The notes under the pieces were generated by a model. It saw only the letters and a list, made by a program, of their open reading frames with translations, made no database searches and had not been told where the DNA came from. Made by a program: the position numbers and the translations under genes. From assembly GCA_013399305.1 (NCBI GenBank), contig VXAI01000452.1, forward strand, positions 73,543 through 137,542: DNA of 64,000 bases. The letters run 5' to 3'. This document shows positions 22,136-35,000 of the stretch, in pieces. Position 1 is the first letter of the stretch; every line of letters starts with the position of its first letter. The stretch is from Rostratula benghalensis. Its lineage: Eukaryota; Chordata; Aves; Charadriiformes; Rostratulidae.

Positions 22136-22578
22136 GCATGGATGATCAGAAGGCTGGAGCACGTGTCTTATGAAGACAGGATGAGGAAGCTGGGCTTGTT
22201 CAGCGTGGAGAAGAGAAGGCTCAGGGGAGACCTTATAGCAGCCTTCCAATATCTGAAGGGAGCCTACAGGAGAGCTGGAGAGGGACTCTTTGTCAGGAAG
22301 TTTAGTGACAGGACAAGGGGTAACAGTTTTAAATTAGAAGAGAGGAGATTTAGATTAGATACTAGAAAGAGAGTCTTTACTGTGACGGTGGTGAGGCACT
22401 GGAACAGGTTGCCCAGGGAGGTTGTGAGCGTTCCATCCCTGGGAGTGTTTAAAGCCAGGCTGAATGGGACTTTGAGCAATGTCATCTAGTGGGAGGTGTC
22501 TCTGCCCATGGCAGGGGGTTTGGAACTCGATGATCCTTAAGGTCCCTTCCAACTCTAACTATTCTATGATTCTATGAA
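22136..22578 (+). mobile_element. CR1 LINE 3' fragment with ORF2 C-terminus
   Basis: Seen: it starts at about ATCAGAAGGCTGGAGCACG and ends in the octamer tail (ATTCTATGATTCTATGA, 22561-22577). The frame through 22489 is open and encodes the CR1 ORF2 C-terminal stretch (motifs [17 protein letters not shown], then a VVRHWNRLPREVV block at about residues 110-122 of the 142-codon frame). The first ~25 codons of that frame (22061-22135) are flanking sequence, so its ATG is not meaningful. The copy is 5'-truncated, and no RT catalytic region is left. The minus-strand ORFs here are shadows. Confidence 0.93.
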
Positions 22579-25309
22579 GGAAAAAATCTATATCAACTTT
22601 CTGCATATAACATTTTTTTAATCTTTTTCTAAAAATATTTCCCACTAATGCCCATATCGTATTTCAATATTAGTCAGAATCATAAAAATAGATTCCTTAG
22701 TCATCACTTTTTACAGGGTTTAGTAAAATGGGGGTTTGCTTCTACTTACTACCATAAGTACTACAACAAAAAACTACAAATAAACTACCTATTGTGTTAT
22801 TTTTATGTATATTAAAGCAATTATGTTCCATGACAACCTCCTGGAGTAGTTCAGCTATACATTGTTCTTACACAAAGTTTGTAGCAAAGCTATGGTTCAA
22901 TCTGCACAGGGTGGTCCTCCTGATAACACAGTTCCATTATCTACCTAGAATTCACTATTAAAGCTCTCTCTGCAGCTTTATTACTGATCAAAAGGTCCTC
23001 CAGTTCTGCAGGGTAATCATTTATCTAGATGACCTCTATTAACTTCCTTCAGAAAAATCTGGATGAAGAGGATAAAAGCAGTCATCAGATTTATAAGAGC
23101 TGAAAGCTCTTCTGTTTGCTAAGGACTGTAAATAGAAGAAATGGCTTTTCATGAAAAAATATCCCTGAAATATGGTGAAATTACATTTACTAAGGAAGAG
23201 ATACAGACTTAAGTCTTAAAAAACAAATTTCAGTGGAAGTCACCCTTGACAGGAATGTATGTTCCTTTTCCTTCAAAGTTCAAAATTTACATTTTGTTGC
23301 TAGTGACCAAATAATGGATTCATATGGATGTGCTCATTGCCTTTTCTGTCTCGTAATGAAAAATGAAAGAAAAATATCATAAGACTCTCTTTTACATTAA
23401 CTATCTTGTTTCATTTCCAAATCACTAACCACCTTACTCACACTAATCTCGATAAAGGAAAGTTATTTCTTTACTTGAGGCTTATTATGTTTGTGCTTCC
23501 TTACCTTTTTCCATGTTCCAGCTGGAACTTGTCCATCATTATGAACAGCCTGTTAAGTCTCAGGCCTGAAGCAACTTTTAGGCCAGCATTTCTGAATAAA
23601 AAGAAGAGAGTGAGATATCACTGAATTATAACAGGAACTTTACTCCTGAAATATAGAAGAACAGTAGGTATTAGTGTGCTCTTTATCTTTTCCCTTAAAG
23701 AAGCCTGAACAAAATGGTATTCACCATAAAGTGGTATGTGTATGAGTTTATGTGCTTTCAGAATGCATTTATGATCACTGTTTCACCACAGATACACAAT
23801 ACCTAATATAGTGCAATATATAATTCTTTGTTTCAGCATCTGTGTTGGATGTTAGTTGATTATCACTATATATCCCAAAAAAGCAAATTTGATAACCCTC
23901 AAATTTTATCCAGCCTAGTGTAAGTATAGATGATATTCTACTCTCCTTTTAATCTGAATATTACTTCAGTAAAACAAGCAAGCTATTATCTGTTATAAAG
24001 CAAAATTATGTTATAAAACAATGTTATAAAAGTAAATTACTCTTGGCCACTCACAGCATGAGCAGTTTCTGTGCCAATTTTGTTTGCTCATTTTTCATGG
24101 AATTTAAAAAAAATATTTCCTTAGGCTCAGATGAGAAAATACAATTGTAGCATATGAGGAAATAATAGGCATCGTGCTATAATGTTGAATTGCAATAGAA
24201 TATGTAACTTTCATCACGGCTGGCCTGAGACTTCTTCTCCATATGGACTACTTTTACCTACACTTGGATAAGGATCAAAAATCTAACTGCTGCTACCATG
24301 GAAAGGGAAAAATGAGTAAAATTAGAATGTAAAGTCTAGAGAAAGAGTTATTAAAATCTATGAAGTTTGGGCTTCCTGTTGGACAGGGAAGAACAAAGGA
24401 TGTCAGCTACTATTTTCCAGAAGGCCTACCTATCCCCCTTCTTCATCAACATTAGCCATCACACTGCATACTGTACATTTTTATTTCTGGAACAAGAAAA
24501 GATAAAAAAAACCAGGATTATGTTTTACCATTGGAGTGCCACCCTCAGCACCTAGCTCCTTATCCATAAACCTGGATATGCATTGTTTTTTTCTGACTGT
24601 ATTGAAGAAATCCTTTTTTATATGAATTAATAGGTGATTTTAAATCATTGTCTTTTCTATAGAGTCTAGGATCATAGACTGCTCAATTACTCACAAGTAT
24701 ACACAAGAGTAAGTCTCTTCAGGAGCAGGATCAGTTTCTCATTAAATGTGCAGTATATTTCTTTCCAAGAAAACAAAAATACTGGGATCAGCATGAGCTG
24801 TTGTAGCTTGGGGCAGATTAACTTTTGCCAACAAAGAGATTTGTACTGTGAAGTTGGGCTCATTCTTATCTCTGATTTACAGTTCCTTCCTTCACTTGTC
24901 TCTTAATTGCCTCTGATGTACCATGGTGACAATTGACTTAGAATCTCTAAAAAGGAGATGTCTCCATACAGTTGCTTCCCCTCCAAAACTGGTACCTCAC
25001 CTCCTTAATGAGAGGAACCTTTAAATCTGTTTTCTGCAGTGCTATGATGTTGAATCTTAATCTAAGGCATCATCTTTAAAGTTCACTTTTAAAAAATGCA
25101 ATTAATTCAGTCAGCCTAAGTAAGCACATAGAAATTAGACCAAAATATAAACATTATGACCACTTAGAGCTGCCTAAAAGATAAATAGATAAATTCATAA
25201 CTCCACATAAAACAAAATGGATGAAACCAGGAATCATATAGAGATTATACTGTGACTTTTAGTTTGGCTTCTAGTCTTGTTGTATAGTTTAGTTAGTTTG
25301 GTAATCAGC
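22579..25309. other. AT-rich stretch, nothing recognised
   Basis: No repeat or gene is supported. One short minus-strand segment (23505-23565) has a GTAAGG donor and an open 19-codon frame. It is recorded under findings, not as a feature. Confidence 0.5.
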
Positions 25310-26065
25310 CAGAGGTCTGATGTCTCCTTCCGTCCAGTGTGTTGACCATACCACACAGCTTGGTGTCATTGTCAGCATACTGAGGGGGCATTCTGTTCCC
25401 CTGTCCATGTCTCCAACAAAGACGTTAAAAGCGTTGGTCCCAGTACCAACCCGTGAGGAATGTCACTCATCACTGGCTTCCACCTAAACATTGAGCCATT
25501 GACCACAAACCTTTGAGTGTAGTCATCAAGCCAGTTCCTGATCCACCTAGTTGTCCATCCCTCAAATCCATGACTTTCCAAATTTGAGACCAGGATGTTG
25601 TGCAGGATACTGTCAAATGCTTTGCATAAGTCCAGGTAGATGACATCTGTTGCCCTGCATTTGTCTGCCAAGGTTGTGGCAATATTGTAAAAGGCCACCA
25701 AATTTGTGAGGCATGATTTGCCCTTGATGAATCTGTGTTGGCTATCACCAATCACCACCTTTTTTCCACATGCCATAGCAGAGATTCCAGGATGATCTGC
25801 TCCATGATTTTGCCAGGAAAAGAAGTGAGACTGGTTGGCCTGTAATTCCCTGCATCTTCCTTTTTTTCCTTTTTGAATATCACGGTTACGTTTCCCCTTT
25901 TCTATTTCCATTTCTATTCTCAAATATGACGGAACATGCCTTAGCAACATTGTCTGCCAGCTCCCGTGGATGGATTTCATCAAGTCCCATGGACTTATGC
26001 ACCTTCAGGTTACTTAGACAGTCTCCTGGTCTTCTCCTACGGTGGGCAGTAGTTCATTCTCATTA
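25310..26065 (-). mobile_element. old CR1-type LINE, internal RT fragment
   Basis: Seen: antisense CR1 ORF2 sequence, diverged from the copies at 20.3 and 57.5 kb and probably from a different subfamily. The minus-strand frame at 25372-25983 contains YLDLCKAFD (RT palm motif A, with its catalytic aspartate) and a degraded motif B (PHGLVLGP in place of PQGSVLGP). The part upstream of motif A spans TGNYRPVS-type sequence, here frameshifted. The catalytic FADD region should lie near 25320-25375 but is damaged. There is no 3' tail, so both ends are truncated. The element is dead. Confidence 0.85.
25372..25983 (-). pseudogene. CR1 ORF2 reverse-transcriptase remnant
   Basis: This is a 203-codon frame. 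Residues 1 to about 60 are low-quality (frameshifted) sequence. Recognisable RT sequence begins around [12 protein letters not shown] (residue ~89), followed by [10 protein letters not shown] (about 114-123), [17 protein letters not shown], and a motif-B relic GLVLGPTLL near residue 180. The frame then leaves CR1 coding sequence before the FADD box, so the domain is broken. An overlapping frame at 25470-25751 on the same strand is a frameshift shadow. Confidence 0.75.
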
Positions 26066-28699
26066 AAATATCTCAGACTGAAAAAGAAAAAGATATTAAC
26101 TTTTAATAATCCCCTTCTGGTAAAGATTTTCCTAGAAGGCTGAAACATTACAACTGGAAAATAAATAGCCCAATGATCCTGTGTTGTCATCCTATAGTAT
26201 AAGATTTTTTGGGTATGCCAGTCGTTATTCAGTTAGAAGTATGAGATCAGACACCAATAACAGTATACTATACCTTGATTTATTATTCACGTATGGTGTC
26301 CCTTTTATGCCAAGTGATCATAAAAATTTCAGAACTTAAGTGGTTAGAGCACTTTTTTTTTTTAGAAAATGGAATTAAACACAGGTTTCCTGGTCTGGGT
26401 AAATAGCCTGGTCAGCAGGTTTCTTATGTTGGAAGCAAACCAACCAACCAGAGAAGCCAGGAACCACTACTGCTTTCTTTTGTCTGCATTTCTGACTGTC
26501 TGTGGCATGATTAAGCAGCCAGTCTCTTTTGAGAACATGGACAGCTTTGCTAAATGTCAGTGTTCAGAGGTGGTTCCACATACATTCAGAAGTTTAATTT
26601 TTAATGCCTGAGGTATGACCAGGTATCAAATGAATTTCAGTTTAATTAATATCTCTCAAGTACTATCAACTTTACATCTTTCTTAACATATAAAGAATTT
26701 AGCTTAATGTTTCTTTGGCATGGGCTTTCTTTTATCTTTAATCATAATAACATGAAGGTGTTTATAAAACCACTTAATTTACTTTCCACATATAGCCATA
26801 GCTTGCTGTGGTATTAATGGGAGTTATATATGAAAGTATTGAAAAAGGAAAGGGCCTGAATAATTTATAAAGTTGAGCTACAAATAAGTGACTAAAGAAC
26901 CAGAATAATAAAATAAGCACATGGGGACTATATTGCTCAAGAGCTGGTAATGAAATATGCAGCCCTTTACCTGTGATGCTTATCCACCTATCTGACTTGG
27001 TTAATATATTTCTGTAAGACCTCTGAAATGTACTATACAAATTCTTTATCAGTTATTTATGTAAAAGGCTATTAAAAAAGCCCCCACCTTTTATTTTGCA
27101 TTAAAAAAAAAATTGCCCATTCAGAAAGCGTAAATTGTCAGAATACTTGTTAACAGCCTTGTTTCATGTCTTCAGTTAACTTTAGAAATGAAAGCCTAAG
27201 ATTCTCCTATAAACAAAAAAAGTCTATAATCCACCAGGGCATAATGAAGCAAATTATTATTTCTGAAACACCTCCCCAGCCTGTCAGCCCCTAAGCATCT
27301 CACCAAAGCACTCTGAGTCATTCTTATAAAGAGGTGGTGTGACAGAAGAAATGAGCTACAGGTTGGAGATCCTCAGGCAAACACAGCCCAGTGCATATGG
27401 TACATCATTACCAGTCTGATTTTAATGAAGTTTTAGAGCCTTAAATTTCACATCACAGTTGGTGCTCATACGCATTTTACTGTTATTGCCTTTCATTTGC
27501 CAAGTAAAGATAATTGATGATCTTTACTTAGAGAATTTGTAGATTTTGGAGCTGTCTATTTTTAACAGTGATATCTAGTATTTTTTATTTGAGTATATGT
27601 GTATTCCTTTATGCTGATTTTTATTGAGTCTATTTTTTTGTGTGTGTTTTTAAAACAGAATCAGCAAAAGACAGACTTCTTTATGCAACTGAGTAAAATT
27701 TCATCAACATCTCCACTGACATGAATGAAATTTTGTGTAAAAAAGGTTACATTAACCTTGAGTAAGAATGGAAGAATATGGTCCTTGCTGAGTATGCCTT
27801 CTACACACTCATGCAGAATATAATCTGTCATGCTATCACTTGGAAGATTAGATTAAAAGAAATTAGGGTTTTGGTTTCTATTTAATGTTTTTTTATTAAG
27901 AAAATAACTGAAAATATGGACAAGTGGTGACATGAGCAAGAGAGAAATAACTAAAATTGAACACAAATAAACAGAAAATAAACTTGAAAAAATGGGGGGG
28001 GGAGGGAACAGTTTAAAAAAAGGAACAAATAAGAGAGTAAAGCTTCAACCATTCACAATCAATGTCTTCTAGAGAAAGACATATCAAAATGGCCATTCAT
28101 GTACTGCATCACATCTCATCCATCTTCCACTTGCTTTGTTTTTCTGAGTGATCTTCCACACCTCATTCTGAAGCATCCTGTGTCCTTGGTACTTCCTAGG
28201 TTCAAGATCACAGTCATTTCTGGTCTATGCTTCTTCACCAAAACAAGTTTTTAGATTGTTACCATCACACTTACAATAATATTTGTGGGAATATAGCTAC
28301 CAGCTAAATATTCCAAATTAATACTATCATTCTGCCTGTTGTAAATCTACTATGTCAGAGATTAAATAATTCCAGATTTTATATATAGGTTATGGGAAAT
28401 AAAAATTTAAAAATAATTTTTAAATAATAAAAGCATGAACACAGAGTAGTCCTCACTGCAGTTTTTTGGTTTATGCTGGGTATTCTGAAATATCTGAAAT
28501 TCATCCTTTTATATATTATTAATAGATTAATCTTAAAGAAAATACAAATATTTTTGTTTCAGAGGCACTATCAGCAGATGACTGTATTTTAAGATCATAT
28601 ATACAGGGCTTGATTTCAAATGACAAGGTTTTGGGGGGATACAAAAAATACATTAGCAAGGATATCTCAGATTACTCGCCCATTTAGCCCTTGACAGAG
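26066..28699. other. AT-rich stretch, nothing recognised
   Basis: No gene or repeat is supported. A minus-strand donor-like CACAG/GTAAAG at about 26971 has an open upstream segment, but its acceptor is weak. A G-rich run lies near 27990-28005. Confidence 0.5.
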
Positions 28700-29043
28700 T
28701 GTCAATAACAGCCTTTGATCCTGATCCATGTTTTCCTTGTGCTAGATCTTGAATACAGTTCCCGTCTGCTGCTGAGTCCAGTACCGGTGCTGGCCATTGA
28801 TGTGATCTTCGCCCTGGGAGCTCAATATTGGTTTGTGTATATTTGTCTATATTTAATTATTTTCTTATTAGTACTATTATATTTTCTTTTTATTGTTAAT
28901 ATTTCATTAAAGCTGTTTTAATTTTTTTCCAACCCATAAGTCTCTTTCCCTTACTCTCTCTCCCTTCACCTTCTGTGAAGGGAGAGTGCTTACTACAGAA
29001 CATCTGTTGTTTGCTTAGTGGCCAGCCCAGCCTAAACCTTGAC
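28700..29043 (+). mobile_element. truncated ERV LTR (R/U5 part), ERVL-like
   Basis: Seen: the segment GTGCTGGCCATTGATGTGAT is followed by an AT-rich stretch, ATTAAA (28906-28911), TTTTCCAACCCATAAGTCTC, a CT-rich tract, and an end in CCTAAACCTTGACA. From general knowledge this is the poly(A)-signal and U5 part of a common avian ERV LTR whose last bases are CA. The 3' terminus is inferred at 29043. The 5' half of the LTR is not visible and no target duplication was found, so the left end is approximate. The 68-codon ORF inside it is not a gene. Confidence 0.6.
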
Positions 29044-32000
29044 AGTTAATTGTATCTCAACTATGCAGTTTAGTGCAGGCTTTGGATAGCATAAAATAAA
29101 AATGCGGGGTTTTTTCACTTTGTTTTCTTCTCATCTCTTTGGTAAACTATACTAAGAGATTAAGCTTCTTTAGTCTTAATTCTGCACTGAAAGCAAGATT
29201 TAATCAAGCACTGAATTGTTTAATGTTGATCCAGCAAAGTTAACTATATTGATTCAAATTTGGAGCAGAAAATCTGAAGCATAAAAAAAAAAAAAAAAAG
29301 AAAGAAAAAGCTACCTTTTCAGAAGGGTGATAGGGAAATTATCCTAGTTACAGGACTTTCCTTTGTTTTTCTTGATGGTCACTCAGGAAACAGGATAGCT
29401 AAACTGATGAAGTTGAGTGCCCAGACTTACACTTTTATCTAAATGTAAAAATGCTTACATTTTTAACAATAAGCCTGAGATTATCACAAAATCATAAAAG
29501 GATTTGGATAATTTATGTTTGCCTCAAATCGTACTTGACAAAAAAAAGCAGTTTATATTAGGATGATGGGCCACCCTTGCTAGAAAAAGATGTGATAAAT
29601 TTCTTCACAGAAATATTTTTGTTGAAAGGCGTGTCTCCAAAACATACATAAGACATTGGAAGCTGCTGTTAAATGATGTACCAGGGGAAAATATCTGTAT
29701 TTGGTGAGGTTAAGGACTATGGCTGCTGATGTGGACATGTTCAGGAGACTATATATTAGAGGGAGGAGACACTGAGACTTAAATATTGCAATGTCATAGA
29801 CAATGTCTAGTTTCCTACAGGACACTGGTAATGTTAATACAACTGTGTTCTGAAAAAAAAAGCAGTAGTGTTTTCTTAGAGTAGAGGGAGAAGTCAGTTA
29901 GCTACCTTTCACACAGGGAAGCAGCTATTAGTGTTTTAGCTTGTAAAAGCAATATATATCTTGTTCATTAATAACAAATTAATGTGTATTAACAAAGAAT
30001 GGCAGAAAATGGAACAAAAATGGGTAGTGCAGCATAAAGAGGAAATGAAAAGGGGATAGAGTCTCATTGCTTTCTCCAACTACCTCATTGACAGAGAAGG
30101 CAGGGCTCAGTTTCTCCAGAGGTGCACAGTAAAAGGACAAGAATCAGTGGACACAAGTTGCAGCAATGGATATTCCAATAATATAGATATCTTATTTATA
30201 CAAGCAATGAGGCTTCCATGTTAAAAATAAAAATAATTTGTCTAAGAGTATAAGTCTGCCAGTTAGCTGCATGCACTGTGCAGGCAGGTACTCATCAAAC
30301 TCAAAATTCCGCTTTGAGAGAATGATTTTCCTTACAGAAGGCACCAAGCTGACAGTGATGGCAGCTCAGGGGTATAAACACATGGTAACAGTATGAGACC
30401 ACTAGACTTGTGCTCTGGGTGAAATTTTTAACCCTGGTCCTCAGAGAGAACAGACTAAAGCACTGACCCACTTCCCAATTATCCCCAAGTCTCTGGCTGT
30501 GAATTACTACAAGGATGACTCATGGACCTGCAGAGAAAATATTTACTGAACAGACTGCCAGCGGAAGATGAGGTGCGCAGAAAGGAGAGAACCATGGTAA
30601 ATAGAGATCAGCATAATTTAATTCCATTTGCTTAGTGATCCTGCACTTCTCTGCTCTGTGCAGACATTTTTTTCTTTGAAGATAATATTAACTGCAGAAA
30701 ACCAAAAGAAAAATTGCCAGTGTTTAAAAGTATCTTTAAATAGCATAAACACAGAAAGACAATACTTCAAATTAGTTAAAACAGAGGGTGAAGTATATCC
30801 CAGGCAAACAGCCACCCAAGTTTGTACCCTGTGGCTAAGGGATAGCTAGCCAGGGGCTATCTGCAAGCCTGCAGGGGAAAAATAAACTGATAGTTCCCAT
30901 CAAATGTGTTTGTGGTTGAGTACTTGTTTCACAGACTGACTCTTCAACTGTAGCCTTATGGTGTGATGTCAGAATGAGACTTGGGGTTCACAACTTGCAG
31001 CAAGCAGTTTATATCATACGTTTCCAGGTAAATTCCTCCAAGTCCTGGAATGAAGCTGGCATAAACCAAGAGGAAGCCAAGACTTCTATCACTGTGTGGC
31101 TATAGACAATGTTCCTTTATTCTTCAAATAACCAAATTATACTAATCAGTCTAATTACAAGACAAAACTCTGGGGCTATTGTTTCAGGTTCCACCTTTGG
31201 CAATGGTTTCTGTAAAATGAAGACATTTTTCAGTACAGTCTCACAAGTAAAGTAGTGTTATTGACAAAATTATTGAGTATGTGGGAAGATCACTCTTTAC
31301 CTGCAGGGGTGCACAGTTTTATAACCTTTATACAGAGGGAATGGTGTCCCACATAAAATTTATCTTAGATAGTCCTGAAAGAGTTTGGGTATTCATGTGG
31401 CAAAGTGCAGCATTAAAAGAAAGTATCTGCTTGCATCCTGGAGACTGTATTAACCTGTTTACAGGTTAATTTACCCTTGTCTCTCAGCAAAGGTAATTAT
31501 CTGGGGCATGACACTAACATTGCTATATTACTTCCAGTTTCTGAGCTAAATACTGCTGAGTAGTTTCAGAAATCTTTCTACAGTTTGCACCTGGGACATC
31601 TAAGAAAGCCAACACAGCCTACTTTTTATTTGAAGATACAGCCCTATGAATTACTTTTTTTCTTAACTTGTGTTAGTCTGTCCACACTGTTGAAAACTGC
31701 CATCCTGTCTTATTTTGGGGGTTCAGGTTTTCTTTTAATCTTTCTGTATGGATAACGAAACTTTGAGGTAATCCAAATGGAAAGTCAGCTTATGCCCCTA
31801 GACCTAGACTGTAAATAGGCTGTTACTGAAAGGTAAAATCTCTACAAAACTATATTTGGGTGGTTTTTTTATAGTACTAACCTCTCCATACCAATGGGAG
31901 AATAATACATCAGTAACTGGAACTAAACTTTACCTTACTCAATACAACCACAGAACTTACCAAAACATGCATTAAAGTATTCTTTACAACACATATGTTC

Positions 32001-35000
32001 TGTTGAAGAGTTTGGGATTTATTTCAGATCTAAGTTCTGTTTGATAACAGAGTTAAGATTAAAAATCCAGGAATCCCTGATCAACACTTTCATGTGGTGT
32101 CAAACCAGTGAATCATGCTTCTCTTTCCTAGGTATGAAAATTTGAAATTAGCTTTCCTAGCTCCCTAGGGGAATTTGAAATATTAGTAAATCAGGTTTGG
32201 TGTGGTGAAAGGGAAAACATCTGATGCTGACACACATGAGCAAGTTGTCTGCTGGTATAAACACTGAAGCTGTACAATAACAAGTTTCTAGTCCTGTATA
32301 ATTTCCAGGCAAACATCAAAAGTACAGTTCCAAACTTATGTCTGTGGTCACCAAAAATATTTCTGCCTTTATAGTAAAATTTTGCTATGCACATAATCAT
32401 AGTACATTAGATAATAATGGTCCTTGGCATTGAGTGATGACAGATAGCTCCTTAATGACAGTGTTTCACCGTCTCCCACTTCCAGTATAGTGTATTTTCT
32501 CTTGATCCAGGGAACATTTTGTTCCAGGTTTGTGTCAGGCTTTTCTCATGACCAGACTACCAATATACACTTTTTTTTTTTTCCTATCCCTGCAAAAAAA
32601 GTATTAGAGCCGAAATGGGGACCTTCGGAAGGTCACCTAGAACTGGGACAAGCGAAACACCAGTGGAAAAATCCACCCTTATAAACACACAGTTCAGTAT
32701 TAAGAGTCTTCAGTACTGGACATTGGAATGCATTTTTAGAAAGCTCCCTCAAACTGAGAAAAAATAACTTTTGCTACAAGTACCAATTTTTGCTGCATTT
32801 AAGCCATTTTCTTGCTGCAAAGTATACAACAGCAAGAGAACCACATGTAAAGGCAACTATACTATGAGATTCTACTTCAAATTCTTACTGAAAACAGTGT
32901 ATAAAATGAGTCAGGAAAAATATCTTTGAAAGCATTATTTCTTAAAAAATCACGAAGATGCTGTCAAACATATTTCCGTAAGCAGTAAATAAATGCTGCT
33001 TGCACCATAAATCATTAATATGTAATCACCAGCCAGTGCCTCAATAAGCTCACTGGCATGGAAACTCTAAGATACTCAAAGGATAGTTCTAGCAAATCTG
33101 GCATGCACGGTTGGCTTGTGTGCTTAATTACTGTTTATGCATTGGCAGTATCCAAGCAGTTGTATGTAATAAATAGAACACTGTCACACCATCCAGATGG
33201 TTTTAGATTCAAGGCCTAGGCCTGATTTACTAACAATTCACACCATCTCAATTGCTGAAAATCATGCTAAATAGCATACATTTCAGCAATTTCAATGCAG
33301 AAATAAATATAATATTAACAACTATTTCAAAACACATTTTATCTTCTATTTAGCTACTCTTCAGAGATGTACTAGTCTTATTTTGTTTTGAGGCATGTAT
33401 CAGCTTTGTTTCTGCAGTGTCCAGTAGGTTTGAGAGACGTGTTCTTTCACAGAGAACAAATGTGTGCCAAGCAGAGATAATCCAAGCTATCTTTGAAAAC
33501 AATAGTTTAGGTATTAGGTATAGCTGCTTTAGTGTAGTGATCTGCCTTAATTAATTTACACTGTCAAGAATTAGGAGCAGAATTACATGTCATCAAATCA
33601 AGAATGGAGTCATTAATCACTTCAGTCTTCATGTATAAATATGAATCCAAATAATGCTATCATTTTCAAGCAGTCAAAAAAAATTCTGGTAAATAAGTTT
33701 ATGACAAACTACCGTCTTTTTCATCTCAAAACTTGATTTTACCCACATTTGTGAAATTTCTTCAAGCAGATTTCCTGGAGGAAGAGAGAGGAGAGAGAAG
33801 GAGAGGAGAAAAGTTGGGAGGAAAGAAAATGGATTTAGAGAGGAGATATGCTTCATTTAATAAATTAATTCTTAGAGCTCCTTCCACGTACCAAGTATAT
33901 GGGCAACTTGAAATAAAGTGTTTATGTCTTTGAGAGTATATGAAGTTATCTCCCATTTTTCACAAGAATTCCCTAACTGAAAGATCATAGGACAGTCAGG
34001 ATGGAAGTGAGAATGGAGAATGCACTTGATCCCCTCCACATGAACAGAAAAGGAAGTGTGATTTTCTTTGCAGGACATTTAAATTGAAAAAAAAAAAAAA
34101 AAAGCCAACAGCAGGTAATTAAATACAATGAAAGACATAAAGCTAAAAAAACTGATAAAGAGAGTAGCAGTCCCCTGTTTCTGCTAGCTATGTGAGTAAA
34201 AAAGCATTATTGACAATCTGATAAATTATCTCAGTAACTGCATTATAATTTGAAAATTGTTTTTGATTGAAAAGAAAGCACTCTAAAAACCAAATCATTG
34301 ACCATATTAGGTAACTATCAGTTATATTTCATTATGTTTTGATCTTTCCATGATGAAGACACTATTCTGTGCTTCTTTTTTCCCATGAAACAACTACCTG
34401 TTATGTTTCAGGATTATATGCAAAATAGGATTTATAGTCATAAACATATGGCCTTAAGTGAGTAATTCATCTGTTCATTCTGTAATATTCACTAATCATT
34501 AGTTATTCACCTGCTTATCCACTCCTTTATGGCCCACTACTCCTAGGGTGCAGCTGATTTTGTGTTAAAAGGGATATTTGAAATAAATAGGTGAGTAACT
34601 GCATTTCCACCAGCTGCAAAAAGCCTCTAACAAATTAGTTTGGCTGTTGATATCCACAAGGTAAACAAATATCTTTAAATGAGAGTTATAGATCTATTGT
34701 GTACACCCAAAATATATCCCAAATAAATAATTGTCCCACTAAGCCACAGGCCATCTTTTAATTCTATTTGAATTAGTGCTGGCAATCGACCATCTCTTTT
34801 GAGATATACTGTTACTGAAGACTAAGTCATATCTCTTAAAAAAATAATTTAAATATGTTCTCTTTCCTCTTGTTTTTATACCCTAAGTGTCAGAATTTTA
34901 GCAACGATGACTACTCTCACCTGCTTCAGAAAGATTAGAGATTCTCCATATTGATCACACAGACCTTTACTTATTCTAAACTAAATGAGCTAGATAATCT

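Noticed and set aside
29282..29299. A17 run as the tail of a processed pseudogene
   Set aside because: The sequence before it shows no open or recognisable mRNA-like segment, and no flanking duplication was seen.
32600..32690. Palindrome-like GGACCTTCGGAAGGTCACC thought to be a CR1 tail or hairpin element
   Set aside because: The flanks do not match CR1 and no longer complementary arms extend from it.
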